Source: Arenibacter latericius DSM 15913
GTDB lineage: Bacteria > Bacteroidota > Bacteroidia > Flavobacteriales > Flavobacteriaceae
DNA: 64,000 nt
NCBI RefSeq assembly: GCF_000424985.1
Contig: NZ_KE384285.1
Location: forward strand, 1-64,000
Reading direction: 5' to 3'
This document shows, piece by piece, positions 34,407 to 42,393 of the stretch. Position numbers and translations under genes: made by a program. The stretch's first letter is position 1; each line of letters starts with the position of its first letter. Below the pieces are notes generated by a model that was given only the letters and a program-made list of their open reading frames with translations, was not told the origin of the DNA and made no database searches.

Positions 34407-35183
34407 ATGCCGATTTCCGAAATGTCTAAATTACCAAATAACCATAGATTTTTAGATCTTTCGGACTATGGCAGGCCTGTAGGGAGAGTAATTGCAAAGG
34501 GATTGGAAAACACTGCGGTATCTCCCCTGCACCTTACTACCTTATTTATTATTTCAGGTTTGTTAGGCGTAGGGTGTATTTTAAGTGGACATTTCTGGGG
34601 CGTCGTATTCTTTTTAGTGTTGAAATCGATTTTAGATGCTGCCGACGGGGAATTGGCAAGAATAAAAAATACTCCTTCCTATACTGGTCGTTATTACGAT
34701 TCTATTGCTGATATTATTTTAAATCTTTTTATTCTACTGGCAATAGGATATATCACAAATACTGGCATTATTTGGACGTTATTGGCCTTCTGTGGTATGC
34801 AATTGCAGGGAACCCTATATAATTATTACTATGTTATTTTAAGAAATAGACATCACGGGGATACTACTAGTAGGGTTTTCGAGAAAGATACGCCAGTGGC
34901 GATGGAGGGGGAGCAGCAAAGAAATGTAGATCTTCTCTTTGGGTGTTACCGATTGTTATATGGAGGGTTTGATCAAATTATTTACTTCTTGGATGGAAGC
35001 GCCTCTGATAATGGAAAGCTCCCTAATTGGTTAATGACAGCAGTTTCTATTTATGGTTTAGGTTTCCAATTGCTACTTATTGGCCTTATGCTGGTTGTTG
35101 GTTGGGCCGATTTTATTATTCCCTTTTTTATATTTTATACCGTATTTGTTTTTTTGTTTATTGGAATACGGAAAGTATTGTAG
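34407..35183 (+). CDS. CDP-alcohol phosphatidyltransferase family membrane protein
   Basis: This 258-residue protein has about six membrane helices. The complete catalytic signature lies at residues of about 78-101 (DAADGELARIKNTPSYTG, then RYYDSIAD), matching DG-x2-AR-x8-G-x3-D-x3-D. It transfers a phosphoalcohol from a CDP-alcohol to an acceptor alcohol. The acceptor (inositol, glycerol phosphate or other) is unknown. It is not adjacent to the cdsA-psd cluster 5 kb away. An alternative ATG (MSKLPNN) lies five codons in. Confidence 0.88.
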   Translation: MPISEMSKLPNNHRFLDLSDYGRPVGRVIAKGLENTAVSPLHLTTLFIISGLLGVGCILSGHFWGVVFFLVLKSILDAADGELARIKNTPSYTGRYYDSIADIILNLFILLAIGYITNTGIIWTLLAFCGMQLQGTLYNYYYVILRNRHHGDTTSRVFEKDTPVAMEGEQQRNVDLLFGCYRLLYGGFDQIIYFLDGSASDNGKLPNWLMTAVSIYGLGFQLLLIGLMLVVGWADFIIPFFIFYTVFVFLFIGIRKVL

Positions 35184-35230
35184 GAGGGGAAATAAGTTGT
35201 AGAATATACATCCCCGTCAAAATACTTATA

Positions 35231-35575
35231 TCATTTGATGCTTAGGGCTTCTTTGTTGAATACTATTCCTTCCCATCCAAACTTTATGAAATTACGAATA
35301 TTTTGATGGTCTTCTCCCTCGGGATTTTTTAATACGTCATTACGGTAGTAACTCCCAAAGCAAGCCAAGGTTTCTTCTTTGGTTAATTTGTGATGTTGTG
35401 CAAAGGAAAATACTTTGCAAGAGCCTGTATTCTGTCCAGGTTCATTGGAAATAGCACCATTTTTAAAAGCTGTGGGCTCAAAATTATAATAAGTGTCAAT
35501 AACTTGAATGGTATCCCCAAAGGAAATTTCTTCTGGGTTATTTCTTAGTTCTATTAAAAAAGCACGAACCGTCAT
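35231..35575 (-). CDS. HopJ type III effector-family protein
   Basis: This 114-residue protein matches the HopJ family: FGDTIQVIDTYYNFEPTAF, NGAISNEPGQNTGSCKVFSF, then LACFGSYYRNDVLKNP and FIKFGWEGIVF. The family name comes from a Pseudomonas effector. Free-living Bacteroidota and other bacteria carry it without a type III system, so effector function should not be assumed. No secretion genes are nearby. A TACATTTG -7 box at 35602-35609 on the minus strand lies 26 bp before the ATG. Confidence 0.9.
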   Translation of the reverse strand: MTVRAFLIELRNNPEEISFGDTIQVIDTYYNFEPTAFKNGAISNEPGQNTGSCKVFSFAQHHKLTKEETLACFGSYYRNDVLKNPEGEDHQNIRNFIKFGWEGIVFNKEALSIK

Positions 35576-35917
35576 AGTCTTATGTGTTGTTGTTATACAG
35601 GCAAATGTAAGGGATACTTAGGTTAGGTGGTCTCAAGAGAGCAATTATTTTAGGTTAGGGTAATTACTTTCATTGGAAAAAGATATTTATATTTATTAAA
35701 AGAGATTAGGGTTAATCCGGAGCTTTCCTGCCGGTTCCGTCTAGGCTTGGGTTAATTGCATTATTCAATATTTGCTTGCCTTCTGTTTTTTGATAATATC
35801 AGTTGAAAACACTATTAGGTGTTGCTTTATCCTAGGATACTCACTGTAAATAGTTATATTAGGTAATTGTGATAATGAATCATTAAAAAACGAGTTCAAA
35901 CAAAAAAAAGGAAAAAT
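35576..35917. other. Intergenic stretch between divergent genes
   Basis: 342 bp. The left end holds the minus-strand -7 box TACATTTG (35602-35609) for the HopJ gene. A short direct repeat TTAGGTTAGG occurs at about 35619 and 35651. Nothing else is recognised; there is no RNA gene and no sizeable ORF. Confidence 0.45.
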
Positions 35918-36511
35918 ATGAGAACATTATTGTTGTATAGTTTGTTGTTAATGGTGGCGCCTTTAATGGCACAAGATGCTAAAACGGAAATACTCCCTAG
36001 TGAAATTCAAATTAAAACGGCCGTTCTACCGTTATCTGAGGAGGATAAGGAAGGTGCTAAAGTTTATGGTTATGATACCAATGGCGAATTAATTGTCTTA
36101 AGAGAGGGGACTAATAATTTAGTTTGTGTTGCAGATAATCCTGAGAAAGATGGTATTAGTGTATCTTGTTACTATTCTAAACTAGATCCATTTATTGCAC
36201 GTGGCAGGGAGCTGTCTGCACAAGGGAAATCAGTTCCTGAGATTAGAGAAATTAGAGCAAATGAGGTTGCCTCGGGAGAATTAAAGATGCCAGGGGAGCC
36301 CAGTATGCTTTATGTGTATTATGGGAAATCGGAGGATTATAACCCTAAAACAGGCGAATTAAATAACGGCAAGTTCCGGTATGTGATTTACACGCCATTT
36401 GCCACCGTTGAGTCTACCGGCTTGCCAGATAAGCCACATGCTCCAGGGATGCCTTGGTTAATGGATCCAGGTACCCATAGGGCTCATATAATGATTGGAC
36501 CGTTTAACTAA
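35918..36511 (+). CDS. Secreted protein of unknown function
   Basis: This 197-residue protein has a signal peptide (residues 1-19, MRTLLLYSLLLMVAPLMAQ). The mature part starts acidic. It includes VYGYDTNGELIVLREGTNN, a central pair of cysteines (NLVCVADN and SVSCYYSK) and a conserved-looking C-terminal region rich in Pro and His (GLPDKPHAPGMPWLMDPGTH, ending HIMIGPFN). It may be periplasmic and metal-binding, but this is only a reading of composition. It is monocistronic, and an imperfect inverted repeat follows its stop at about 36523-36555. I do not recognise the family. Confidence 0.75.
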   Translation: MRTLLLYSLLLMVAPLMAQDAKTEILPSEIQIKTAVLPLSEEDKEGAKVYGYDTNGELIVLREGTNNLVCVADNPEKDGISVSCYYSKLDPFIARGRELSAQGKSVPEIREIRANEVASGELKMPGEPSMLYVYYGKSEDYNPKTGELNNGKFRYVIYTPFATVESTGLPDKPHAPGMPWLMDPGTHRAHIMIGPFN

Positions 36512-36729
36512 AAAAGAATTACTTACACTACACCTTTTTATTTGGTGAGGTGTTTGTATAAAATAGGTACAGCAAGGAAATTAGGCCTATTGCTCGATAA
36601 ATAAACAAGGCTAAGCATTGGTGCAGAAAGTTTCTTAAGGATTACATGCCTATAAATTTGTAATCAAGAAGAGTAACTTCACATTAGTATATTATGTCCT
36701 TGTTTATTGGTTAAAGCGGTGGTGCTTTT

Positions 36730-38238
36730 TTACTTGCTATCTTTATTCCCTCCAATAAGCTGAAGAAATTTCTCGTAGTGATGATGCGCGATTTTTCTGC
36801 CTAATTCCAGGCCGGCAATATTATCTGCCTGAATATGATATCCTCCCATAACCCTGGATATACCCGCAAGATCTGCAGTTTTAGTAAATGTGGGGAACTC
36901 AATTATTACTGGGTCACTCGTGCTGTTTGGTTCAGTAAGTGCGCCGGGAATTAGTTCTACTTCTATGCCGAAATAATCACTTCCTGTAAATAATTTAAGT
37001 GCTTCTGCACATCCACCGCTTATTGTGCTGTGGCCAGAAACATAACTTGGAAAAGGAGGGCAAAGAAATTCATCTGGGGAATAAGGACGCCAATTCTGTC
37101 CTTTTATATCCATCATTCCTTTGTCTGGACCTCCCCATGCTTTAATTACCTGATCTTGATAATAATTGTGTACCAATGCATACGGGCGTGCATAGTCATA
37201 ATACATTTTAGAATCCCAACAGGAAATAAATGCGTCCATGGCTACTGATTCTACCAAAAAGAACATTTGAATATCTCTATCTAAGTTGTTATTGTCTCTT
37301 GAAGATACGTCCAATGCAAATTTCAGCCAATGTCCAGCTTGTTGAACGGATTTGGGTCCATCCCTCATAAATTCTACTAGAGCTTTATTTTCGGGAGTTA
37401 ATTTTGCTTGTAGCTCAATCACTTCCGCTACTTCTTCTTCTAACTGTTTAGAGCCAACCATAGGGGGCGGTCCTGGTCTAAACTGATCGGCAGTCTCCAA
37501 TAATAATGGTGATACTTTTTGCCAATACGGAGTAAGGCATCCAGGGTTGTATTTTTCACCTTTATTGTTGATGAAATATTTTGGTTGCCAACGGTTGAGG
37601 TCAATATTTTTATCGATGTCATTTACAGGATGGTAGTTGGTATAATCAAAATAAGGTTGACCATTAGAACCATTTACCTCTCCATATTGGTTAGAGCCAT
37701 CATTTTTCCGAGCTTGTATCACCATCTTAGCAGCTAGGTTTCCAATTCCCTCGGGTGTGTTGGGATCTGTAGAGTAATTATTTGGGTCTAGCCCTAATTG
37801 AATCATTTTACTTTGGAACAGGGAACTGTCGGAATAATAATATTCGTTAAGTGTCCTATAAGCGGCGTAACTAATAGCTATTTCCTTATTTTTTAAAGTT
37901 CTCTTATCTGCGGTTAGTTTTTCAGTGTTTTTTAAGTATACAGTTTCTGCGTTTTCATCTAAGCGAGACCACGCATCAAACATGGCAGTGAATATTAGCC
38001 CCAAATATCTCGAGGTTACAGTAGGCCTTGGGTTAAAGCGGTCGGTGTCGTTAGCAGTTCCTTCTAAGGCCATTAAGGCCCATTGGTGTGCTACATTGTC
38101 TTTTCCGAGTGGTTCAGTGGTTATATTACTTTGGTTTTTATTCAATGTGTTGGAAGACTGCATCTGACCATAACAAAAGCCGATTAATCCAATATTGAAA
38201 AGGAAAAATAGGGATGAGAAAATAACTTTGAAATTCAT
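36730..38238 (-). CDS. Vanadium-dependent haloperoxidase (PAP2 superfamily)
   Basis: This 502-residue protein has a signal peptide (residues 1-25). The vanadate pocket is complete: Lys344 and Arg351 (SKMYYDYARP), Ser401-Gly402-His403 (PSYVSGHST), and Arg462 and His468 (SRVMGGYHIQAD). The spacing matches Curvularia chloroperoxidase Lys353, Arg360, Ser402-His404, Arg490, His496. With peroxide such enzymes oxidise iodide, bromide or chloride; specificity cannot be read from sequence, and a related phosphatase activity is possible. Export suggests a periplasmic or external role. The gene stands alone. Confidence 0.9.
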   Translation of the reverse strand: MNFKVIFSSLFFLFNIGLIGFCYGQMQSSNTLNKNQSNITTEPLGKDNVAHQWALMALEGTANDTDRFNPRPTVTSRYLGLIFTAMFDAWSRLDENAETVYLKNTEKLTADKRTLKNKEIAISYAAYRTLNEYYYSDSSLFQSKMIQLGLDPNNYSTDPNTPEGIGNLAAKMVIQARKNDGSNQYGEVNGSNGQPYFDYTNYHPVNDIDKNIDLNRWQPKYFINNKGEKYNPGCLTPYWQKVSPLLLETADQFRPGPPPMVGSKQLEEEVAEVIELQAKLTPENKALVEFMRDGPKSVQQAGHWLKFALDVSSRDNNNLDRDIQMFFLVESVAMDAFISCWDSKMYYDYARPYALVHNYYQDQVIKAWGGPDKGMMDIKGQNWRPYSPDEFLCPPFPSYVSGHSTISGGCAEALKLFTGSDYFGIEVELIPGALTEPNSTSDPVIIEFPTFTKTADLAGISRVMGGYHIQADNIAGLELGRKIAHHHYEKFLQLIGGNKDSK

Positions 38239-38578
38239 GTTGGTTGGTTGGTTTTTGAATCTTTTAAATAACTACATTTTAACGTAATGGTAAATTATCC
38301 TATAAGAGTTTATTTAAATATTGGTTAGCGGGACAATTGGTGAATATTTTTACAAAATAGTGCTCTATTGTTGAATTAGTAGTAGAGATTCCAATTTATG
38401 ATTTATTCAAATCTAATGCAAACTGATTTTAAATGTAATAATAATTATTTAGCGAACTAGAGTCATTCCTGTTCAGTAAAAAATAGAAGTTGATGTTTTC
38501 TGTCAATTGGCTTGGGTATAGTTAATACCAAATGCTTTGGTGATTTTTGTTATATTTGATAGGACTATTTCTTTACTT
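38239..38578. promoter_or_regulatory. Intergenic region with -7 box for the sterol-desaturase-like gene
   Basis: 340 bp of A/T-rich sequence between divergent genes. TATATTTG at 38551-38558 lies 20 bases before the ATG at 38579. It is downstream of the earlier in-frame start at 38537, which is therefore disfavoured. Nothing else is recognised. Confidence 0.45.
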
Positions 38579-39889
38579 ATGGAAACTTATGCAACTGCAT
38601 TGTTATATGCTATTCCTTTTTTTGTAGTGCTTCTAACCATAGAAATAGGGTATGGCTATTTTGTAAAAAACCAGATGCATAAGGTAATGGATACGGTCTC
38701 TAGCATAAGTTCTGGACTTACCAATATTATTAAAGATACCTTAGGCCTTGCATTAATAGTGGTCTCTTATCCTTTTTTATTAGAGCATTTGGCTATCACC
38801 GAAATAAAGACCAGCTGGTTGGTATGGTTAATCGCTTTTGTGGTCATTGATTTTGCTGGCTATTGGAATCATAGGTTGAGTCATAAAGTAAATATATTTT
38901 GGAATCAGCATGTTATTCATCATAGTAGTGAAGAATTTAATTTGGCCTGTGCCCTAAGACAGCCTATTTCTAATTTAATAGGATATTTTTCCTTATTGTT
39001 AATTCCTGCTGCGGTCTTGGGAGTACCTCATGTAGTGATTGCAGTATTAGCGCCAATACACCTATTTGCACAATTTTGGTATCATACTAGGCATATCAAT
39101 AAAATGGGGTGGTTAGAATATGTTTTGGTGACTCCTTCTCAGCATAGGGTGCACCATGCAATTAATCCAGAGTATATAGATAAGAATTTAGGTCAGGTGC
39201 TCTGTATTTGGGATAGGATGTTTGGCACTTTTCAAGAGGAATTAGAAGAGGTGCCGCCACAGTATGGTGTGTTAAAGCCAGCAGCTACATGGAATCCTAT
39301 TTTAATTAATTTTCAGCACCTATTGAGAATCATGAAAGACGCTTGGTATACTAGAAGTTATTGGGATAAGATTCGCATCTGGTTTATGCCAACAGGATGG
39401 AGGCCAAAAGATGTGAAAGAAGCATATCCTATAGAGATTATAACGGATGTATATCATTTTAAGCGATACGCTCCTCAAGCTACATTAGGAATAAAGTTGT
39501 ATTCTATTTTCCAAATGGCATTTAGCTTGTTCCTTATGATGTTTATGTTTTATAATTACGTGGAGATTGGTTTTGATGGTCTGCTTTGGTTTAGTGGGTT
39601 TATTTTTGTGGGAATTTATGGGTATACTACACTGATGGATAGAAAGGAGTATGCTGTTTGGATAGAAGTGGGTAGAGGATTAGCTGGTATTTTGTGGGTA
39701 TGGTACTCTGGGGACTTTTTTGGGCTTAATAACTATTTACCCCATGCTTCTATATGGATTTCTGCCTATTTCTTACTAACTATAATTGGTGGGGTGTATT
39801 TTACCTATTTAGAGCAAGGGAGGAAGGGTAGAATGGAGCAGTTAGCCGATAAGGAGCTTTCTAAGGATGGTAGAGTTGAAATAGGATAA
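38579..39889 (+). CDS. Sterol desaturase / fatty acid hydroxylase family membrane protein
   Basis: This 436-residue protein has several membrane helices at both ends. The di-iron histidine boxes are HRLSH (HxxxH), HVIHH and HRVHH (HxxHH). It resembles the alkylglycerol-monooxygenase-like and carotenoid/sterol hydroxylase branch. The substrate lipid is unknown. The extra C-terminal membrane region (after about residue 290) is seen in many bacteroidetal members. The start at 38579 is supported by a -7 box 20 bases upstream. It converges with the ACBP gene. Confidence 0.88.
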   Translation: METYATALLYAIPFFVVLLTIEIGYGYFVKNQMHKVMDTVSSISSGLTNIIKDTLGLALIVVSYPFLLEHLAITEIKTSWLVWLIAFVVIDFAGYWNHRLSHKVNIFWNQHVIHHSSEEFNLACALRQPISNLIGYFSLLLIPAAVLGVPHVVIAVLAPIHLFAQFWYHTRHINKMGWLEYVLVTPSQHRVHHAINPEYIDKNLGQVLCIWDRMFGTFQEELEEVPPQYGVLKPAATWNPILINFQHLLRIMKDAWYTRSYWDKIRIWFMPTGWRPKDVKEAYPIEIITDVYHFKRYAPQATLGIKLYSIFQMAFSLFLMMFMFYNYVEIGFDGLLWFSGFIFVGIYGYTTLMDRKEYAVWIEVGRGLAGILWVWYSGDFFGLNNYLPHASIWISAYFLLTIIGGVYFTYLEQGRKGRMEQLADKELSKDGRVEIG

Positions 39890-39991
39890 ATGTGTGTGTT
39901 GTTCTTTAAAGGAGGCTGTTAAGCCGTCTTTTAAGTCAATAGGAAAGATTTGGACTGTAGTAAACGATGTTGAGGTTAAACTAGCAGTAGT

Positions 39992-40264
39992 TTATTTCAG
40001 CTTTTGTTTAATCTCTTTGTTTACCAAGGCAATGTATTTTTCCATAGCCTCTTTTGTACTCACATTTTTTGCCTGTATAAGGGCGTTGGCCTTAAATGCG
40101 TTTATTAAGGGGGTTCTGCTACCGGGGTGACTAAAACTGCGATTAGCAATTTTAAAATACGCGTATAGCCTTAATAGAAGGTCTGCAGGTAAAGGGTCTG
40201 TATAAGCGTTTACCAAGCTGACTGCTTCATTGAAATCCTTAAGTAATTTCTGATCAGTATTCAT
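39992..40264 (-). CDS. Acyl-CoA-binding protein
   Basis: This is a 90-residue ACBP from the ATG at 40264, a typical length. The four-helix signature is visible: FNEAVSLVNAY, PADLLLRLYAYFKIANRSF with the YxxFKxA motif, and a final helix TKEAMEKYIALVNKEIKQK. It probably buffers or delivers long-chain acyl-CoA. Its start overlaps the end of psd by 11 bp, so it is the last gene of the rsfS-ftsH-LUD-cdsA-psd operon. That fits a link to phospholipid synthesis. Confidence 0.92.
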   Translation of the reverse strand: MNTDQKLLKDFNEAVSLVNAYTDPLPADLLLRLYAYFKIANRSFSHPGSRTPLINAFKANALIQAKNVSTKEAMEKYIALVNKEIKQKLK

Positions 40265-40928
40265 TTTCCTTTTCAACCTTTTTGGTTGCTATACACGTTT
40301 GAGCCCCAACAACCTTTTGGCCCAGTTTTACACAAATTGCACTATCCAAAGGTAAAAACAAATCTACTCTTGAACCAAACTTTATAAATCCAGCGTCTTC
40401 TCCTTGGTAAACGCTTTCTCCAACCTCTGCGTAGTTTACAATTCTACGAGCCAAGGCACCAGCTATTTGGCGGTAAAGGATATCTCCGTATTTTGGTGTA
40501 TTTAGTACCACGGTAGTTCTTTCATTTTCTTCACTAGATTTTGGATGCCAGGCTACCAAATACTTACCAGGGTGGTATTTAGAAAATTTAATTACACCAG
40601 TAGCGGGGTAACGGGTTACATGGACGTTTACAGGGGACATAAAAATAGATACCTGTATACGCTTATCTTTGAAATATTCGGTCTCTTCAACTTCCTCTAT
40701 TACTACCACCTTGCCATCTACAGGTGCTAATATATCGTCAAAATTTTTAGGGCTCTTACGGGAAGGGTTTCTAAAAAATTGAAGAATCAGGATAAGAACT
40801 AGCAATGCTCCAATTTGTAGGCTAAGCCTTAACCAAGGAATTGCTATAAAGTAATGGCTCAACAAAGCCACCGCACATACTAGGATAAATGTGGTGACGA
40901 TAATTTTCTGTCCTTCTTTATGAAACAT
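40254..40928 (-). CDS. psd: Phosphatidylserine decarboxylase (short type)
   Basis: This 224-residue proenzyme makes phosphatidylethanolamine. Two N-terminal membrane helices (about residues 10-46) precede the catalytic part. VDGKVVVIEE, FMSPVNVHVTRYPATG and the self-cleavage site FIKFGSRVDLFLP are all present; the Gly-Ser bond there yields the pyruvoyl group. Its ATG lies inside the end of cdsA (11-bp overlap) and its end overlaps the ACBP gene. No pssA is adjacent. Confidence 0.95.
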   Translation of the reverse strand: MFHKEGQKIIVTTFILVCAVALLSHYFIAIPWLRLSLQIGALLVLILILQFFRNPSRKSPKNFDDILAPVDGKVVVIEEVEETEYFKDKRIQVSIFMSPVNVHVTRYPATGVIKFSKYHPGKYLVAWHPKSSEENERTTVVLNTPKYGDILYRQIAGALARRIVNYAEVGESVYQGEDAGFIKFGSRVDLFLPLDSAICVKLGQKVVGAQTCIATKKVEKENEY

Positions 40929-41721
40929 GTTTAAATATTGTTAATGTTAAATATGCAAAAGGTGCGGCAAAAACCAAACTATCTAATCGGTCTAACATAC
41001 CGCCGTGGCCTGGTAAAATTGCTCCGCTATCTTTTACCCCTGCAGCTCTCTTAAATTTTGATTCAACAAGATCTCCCAAGCTGCCCGCTAATACAATAAC
41101 CGTTGCTAATATCAGCCATTGTGCAAGTGAGATATTTGTTTCATACTTAGACATAAAATAGGCGGCTCCCAATGCAAATAGGTATCCCCCTAAGGTTCCT
41201 TCTATAGTCTTTTTTGGGGAAACCGATGGGAACAATTTTGTTCTTCCTATACTTTTGCCTACTAAATAAGCAAAAGAATCGTTTACCCAAATCAGGATGA
41301 AAACTCCCATAATTAAGATCTTAGCAAAGCTCTTATCTTTATAAGGAATCATAGTTAGAAAAATACATCCACCCCCTATATAAAATAGACCAATAAGGAA
41401 TTTTTGTAAGTTGTTAAATAGTTTTTCCTTTCCTGAAAATAAATAAAATAACAGTGCGAAATTAACTGTTATTGAGGCAAACATCAAAATATTAATGAGA
41501 ATCTTATCTTGGACTAAATAAATGTAGGTCCACCATAATCCCAAATAGGCTATAAAAACATGGTATCCCCTAAGTTTGATCATTCGTTTGTACTCATAAA
41601 GACAAATAAGACCAAAGGTCATAAAGAGGAAATTGAATGCATCTGAACTTAGAAAAATGGCTGAAAATAATAAAATGACAAATACAGCCCCTGTTAATAA
41701 CCTCCTTAAAATCTCTCTCAT
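40918..41721 (-). CDS. cdsA: Phosphatidate cytidylyltransferase
   Basis: This 267-residue protein has about eight membrane helices and makes CDP-diacylglycerol from phosphatidate and CTP. The family signatures are SVSPKKTIEGTLGG and the C-terminal GDLVESKFKRAAGVKDSG followed by PGHGGMLDRLDSL. The start codon is one base after the LUD gene stop, and the end overlaps psd. The product is the precursor for phosphatidylserine and hence for the next enzyme in the operon. Confidence 0.95.
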   Translation of the reverse strand: MREILRRLLTGAVFVILLFSAIFLSSDAFNFLFMTFGLICLYEYKRMIKLRGYHVFIAYLGLWWTYIYLVQDKILINILMFASITVNFALLFYLFSGKEKLFNNLQKFLIGLFYIGGGCIFLTMIPYKDKSFAKILIMGVFILIWVNDSFAYLVGKSIGRTKLFPSVSPKKTIEGTLGGYLFALGAAYFMSKYETNISLAQWLILATVIVLAGSLGDLVESKFKRAAGVKDSGAILPGHGGMLDRLDSLVFAAPFAYLTLTIFKHVS

Positions 41722-41722
41722 A

Positions 41723-42334
41723 CTATAAGTCTTCCAGAAGTAACAAGTATAGATTTTTAGAACTACTTCCGTAAGTTAGAAAATCATCTGAATTCTCATC
41801 TGTAGGTAAGAAATGTTTTATGGTAGTGATGTTAGCCGGAATTTGTTTTTTATACTTCTTGTTGATTATTTTTAATCCTTCCCCTATAGATTCTACTAGT
41901 TGACTTGTGGTTGCAAAAACAATTAGGTTAGAGGGAAGTTCATTTAGCTTTCTTTCTTTAAGTTGATTTGAGCACACCAAGATAGAACCATTTTGGGCAA
42001 TTAAATGCTCGCAAGTGGTAAAGAATATCTGACTTCTACTAGGAATATCGGTGAAGCTTATGTCGCGTTCTGAAAATCTTTCTGCCAAGCGATCGTCCAT
42101 TGTGAAAAAGGTTTGATCCTGCCATTTGTTCTCAATAATGATATTATCTAAGTTGGCATAGACTTCATCAAAGGAATCACAATACAGAAACTTACCCCCG
42201 TTGCGTTTAAAGTTAATAGTGAACTTTTCATCTACAGGGATTTGGAGATCAGGCATATGTTGTCCTCTGGTCTCTACTTGTTCTTTAGGAACCTTTTTTT
42301 TGCCACCTCCAAAAAGCTTATCAAACAATCTCAT
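41723..42334 (-). CDS. LUD-domain (LutC/YkgG-like) protein
   Basis: This 203-residue protein has a basic N-terminus (MRLFDKLFGGGKKK). The body is a LUD fold, with FFTTCEHLIAQNGSILVCSN and LIVFATTSQLVESIGEGL. LutC relatives act with LutA and LutB in lactate oxidation, but no lutAB genes are present. The gene is instead fixed between ftsH and cdsA. The context suggests a different, membrane- or proteolysis-linked role, which is not known. It is co-transcribed with cdsA (1 bp apart). Confidence 0.85.
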   Translation of the reverse strand: MRLFDKLFGGGKKKVPKEQVETRGQHMPDLQIPVDEKFTINFKRNGGKFLYCDSFDEVYANLDNIIIENKWQDQTFFTMDDRLAERFSERDISFTDIPSRSQIFFTTCEHLIAQNGSILVCSNQLKERKLNELPSNLIVFATTSQLVESIGEGLKIINKKYKKQIPANITTIKHFLPTDENSDDFLTYGSSSKNLYLLLLEDL

Positions 42335-42393
42335 TAAAATATAAACGCTTCATTAGCTATCAACTCAAAGAAAACAACGGGTTAATTTAGAAT

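Noticed and set aside
35231..35575. Type III secretion effector / virulence locus
   Set aside because: The HopJ family name only; no secretion apparatus or chaperone is nearby and the family is common in free-living bacteria.
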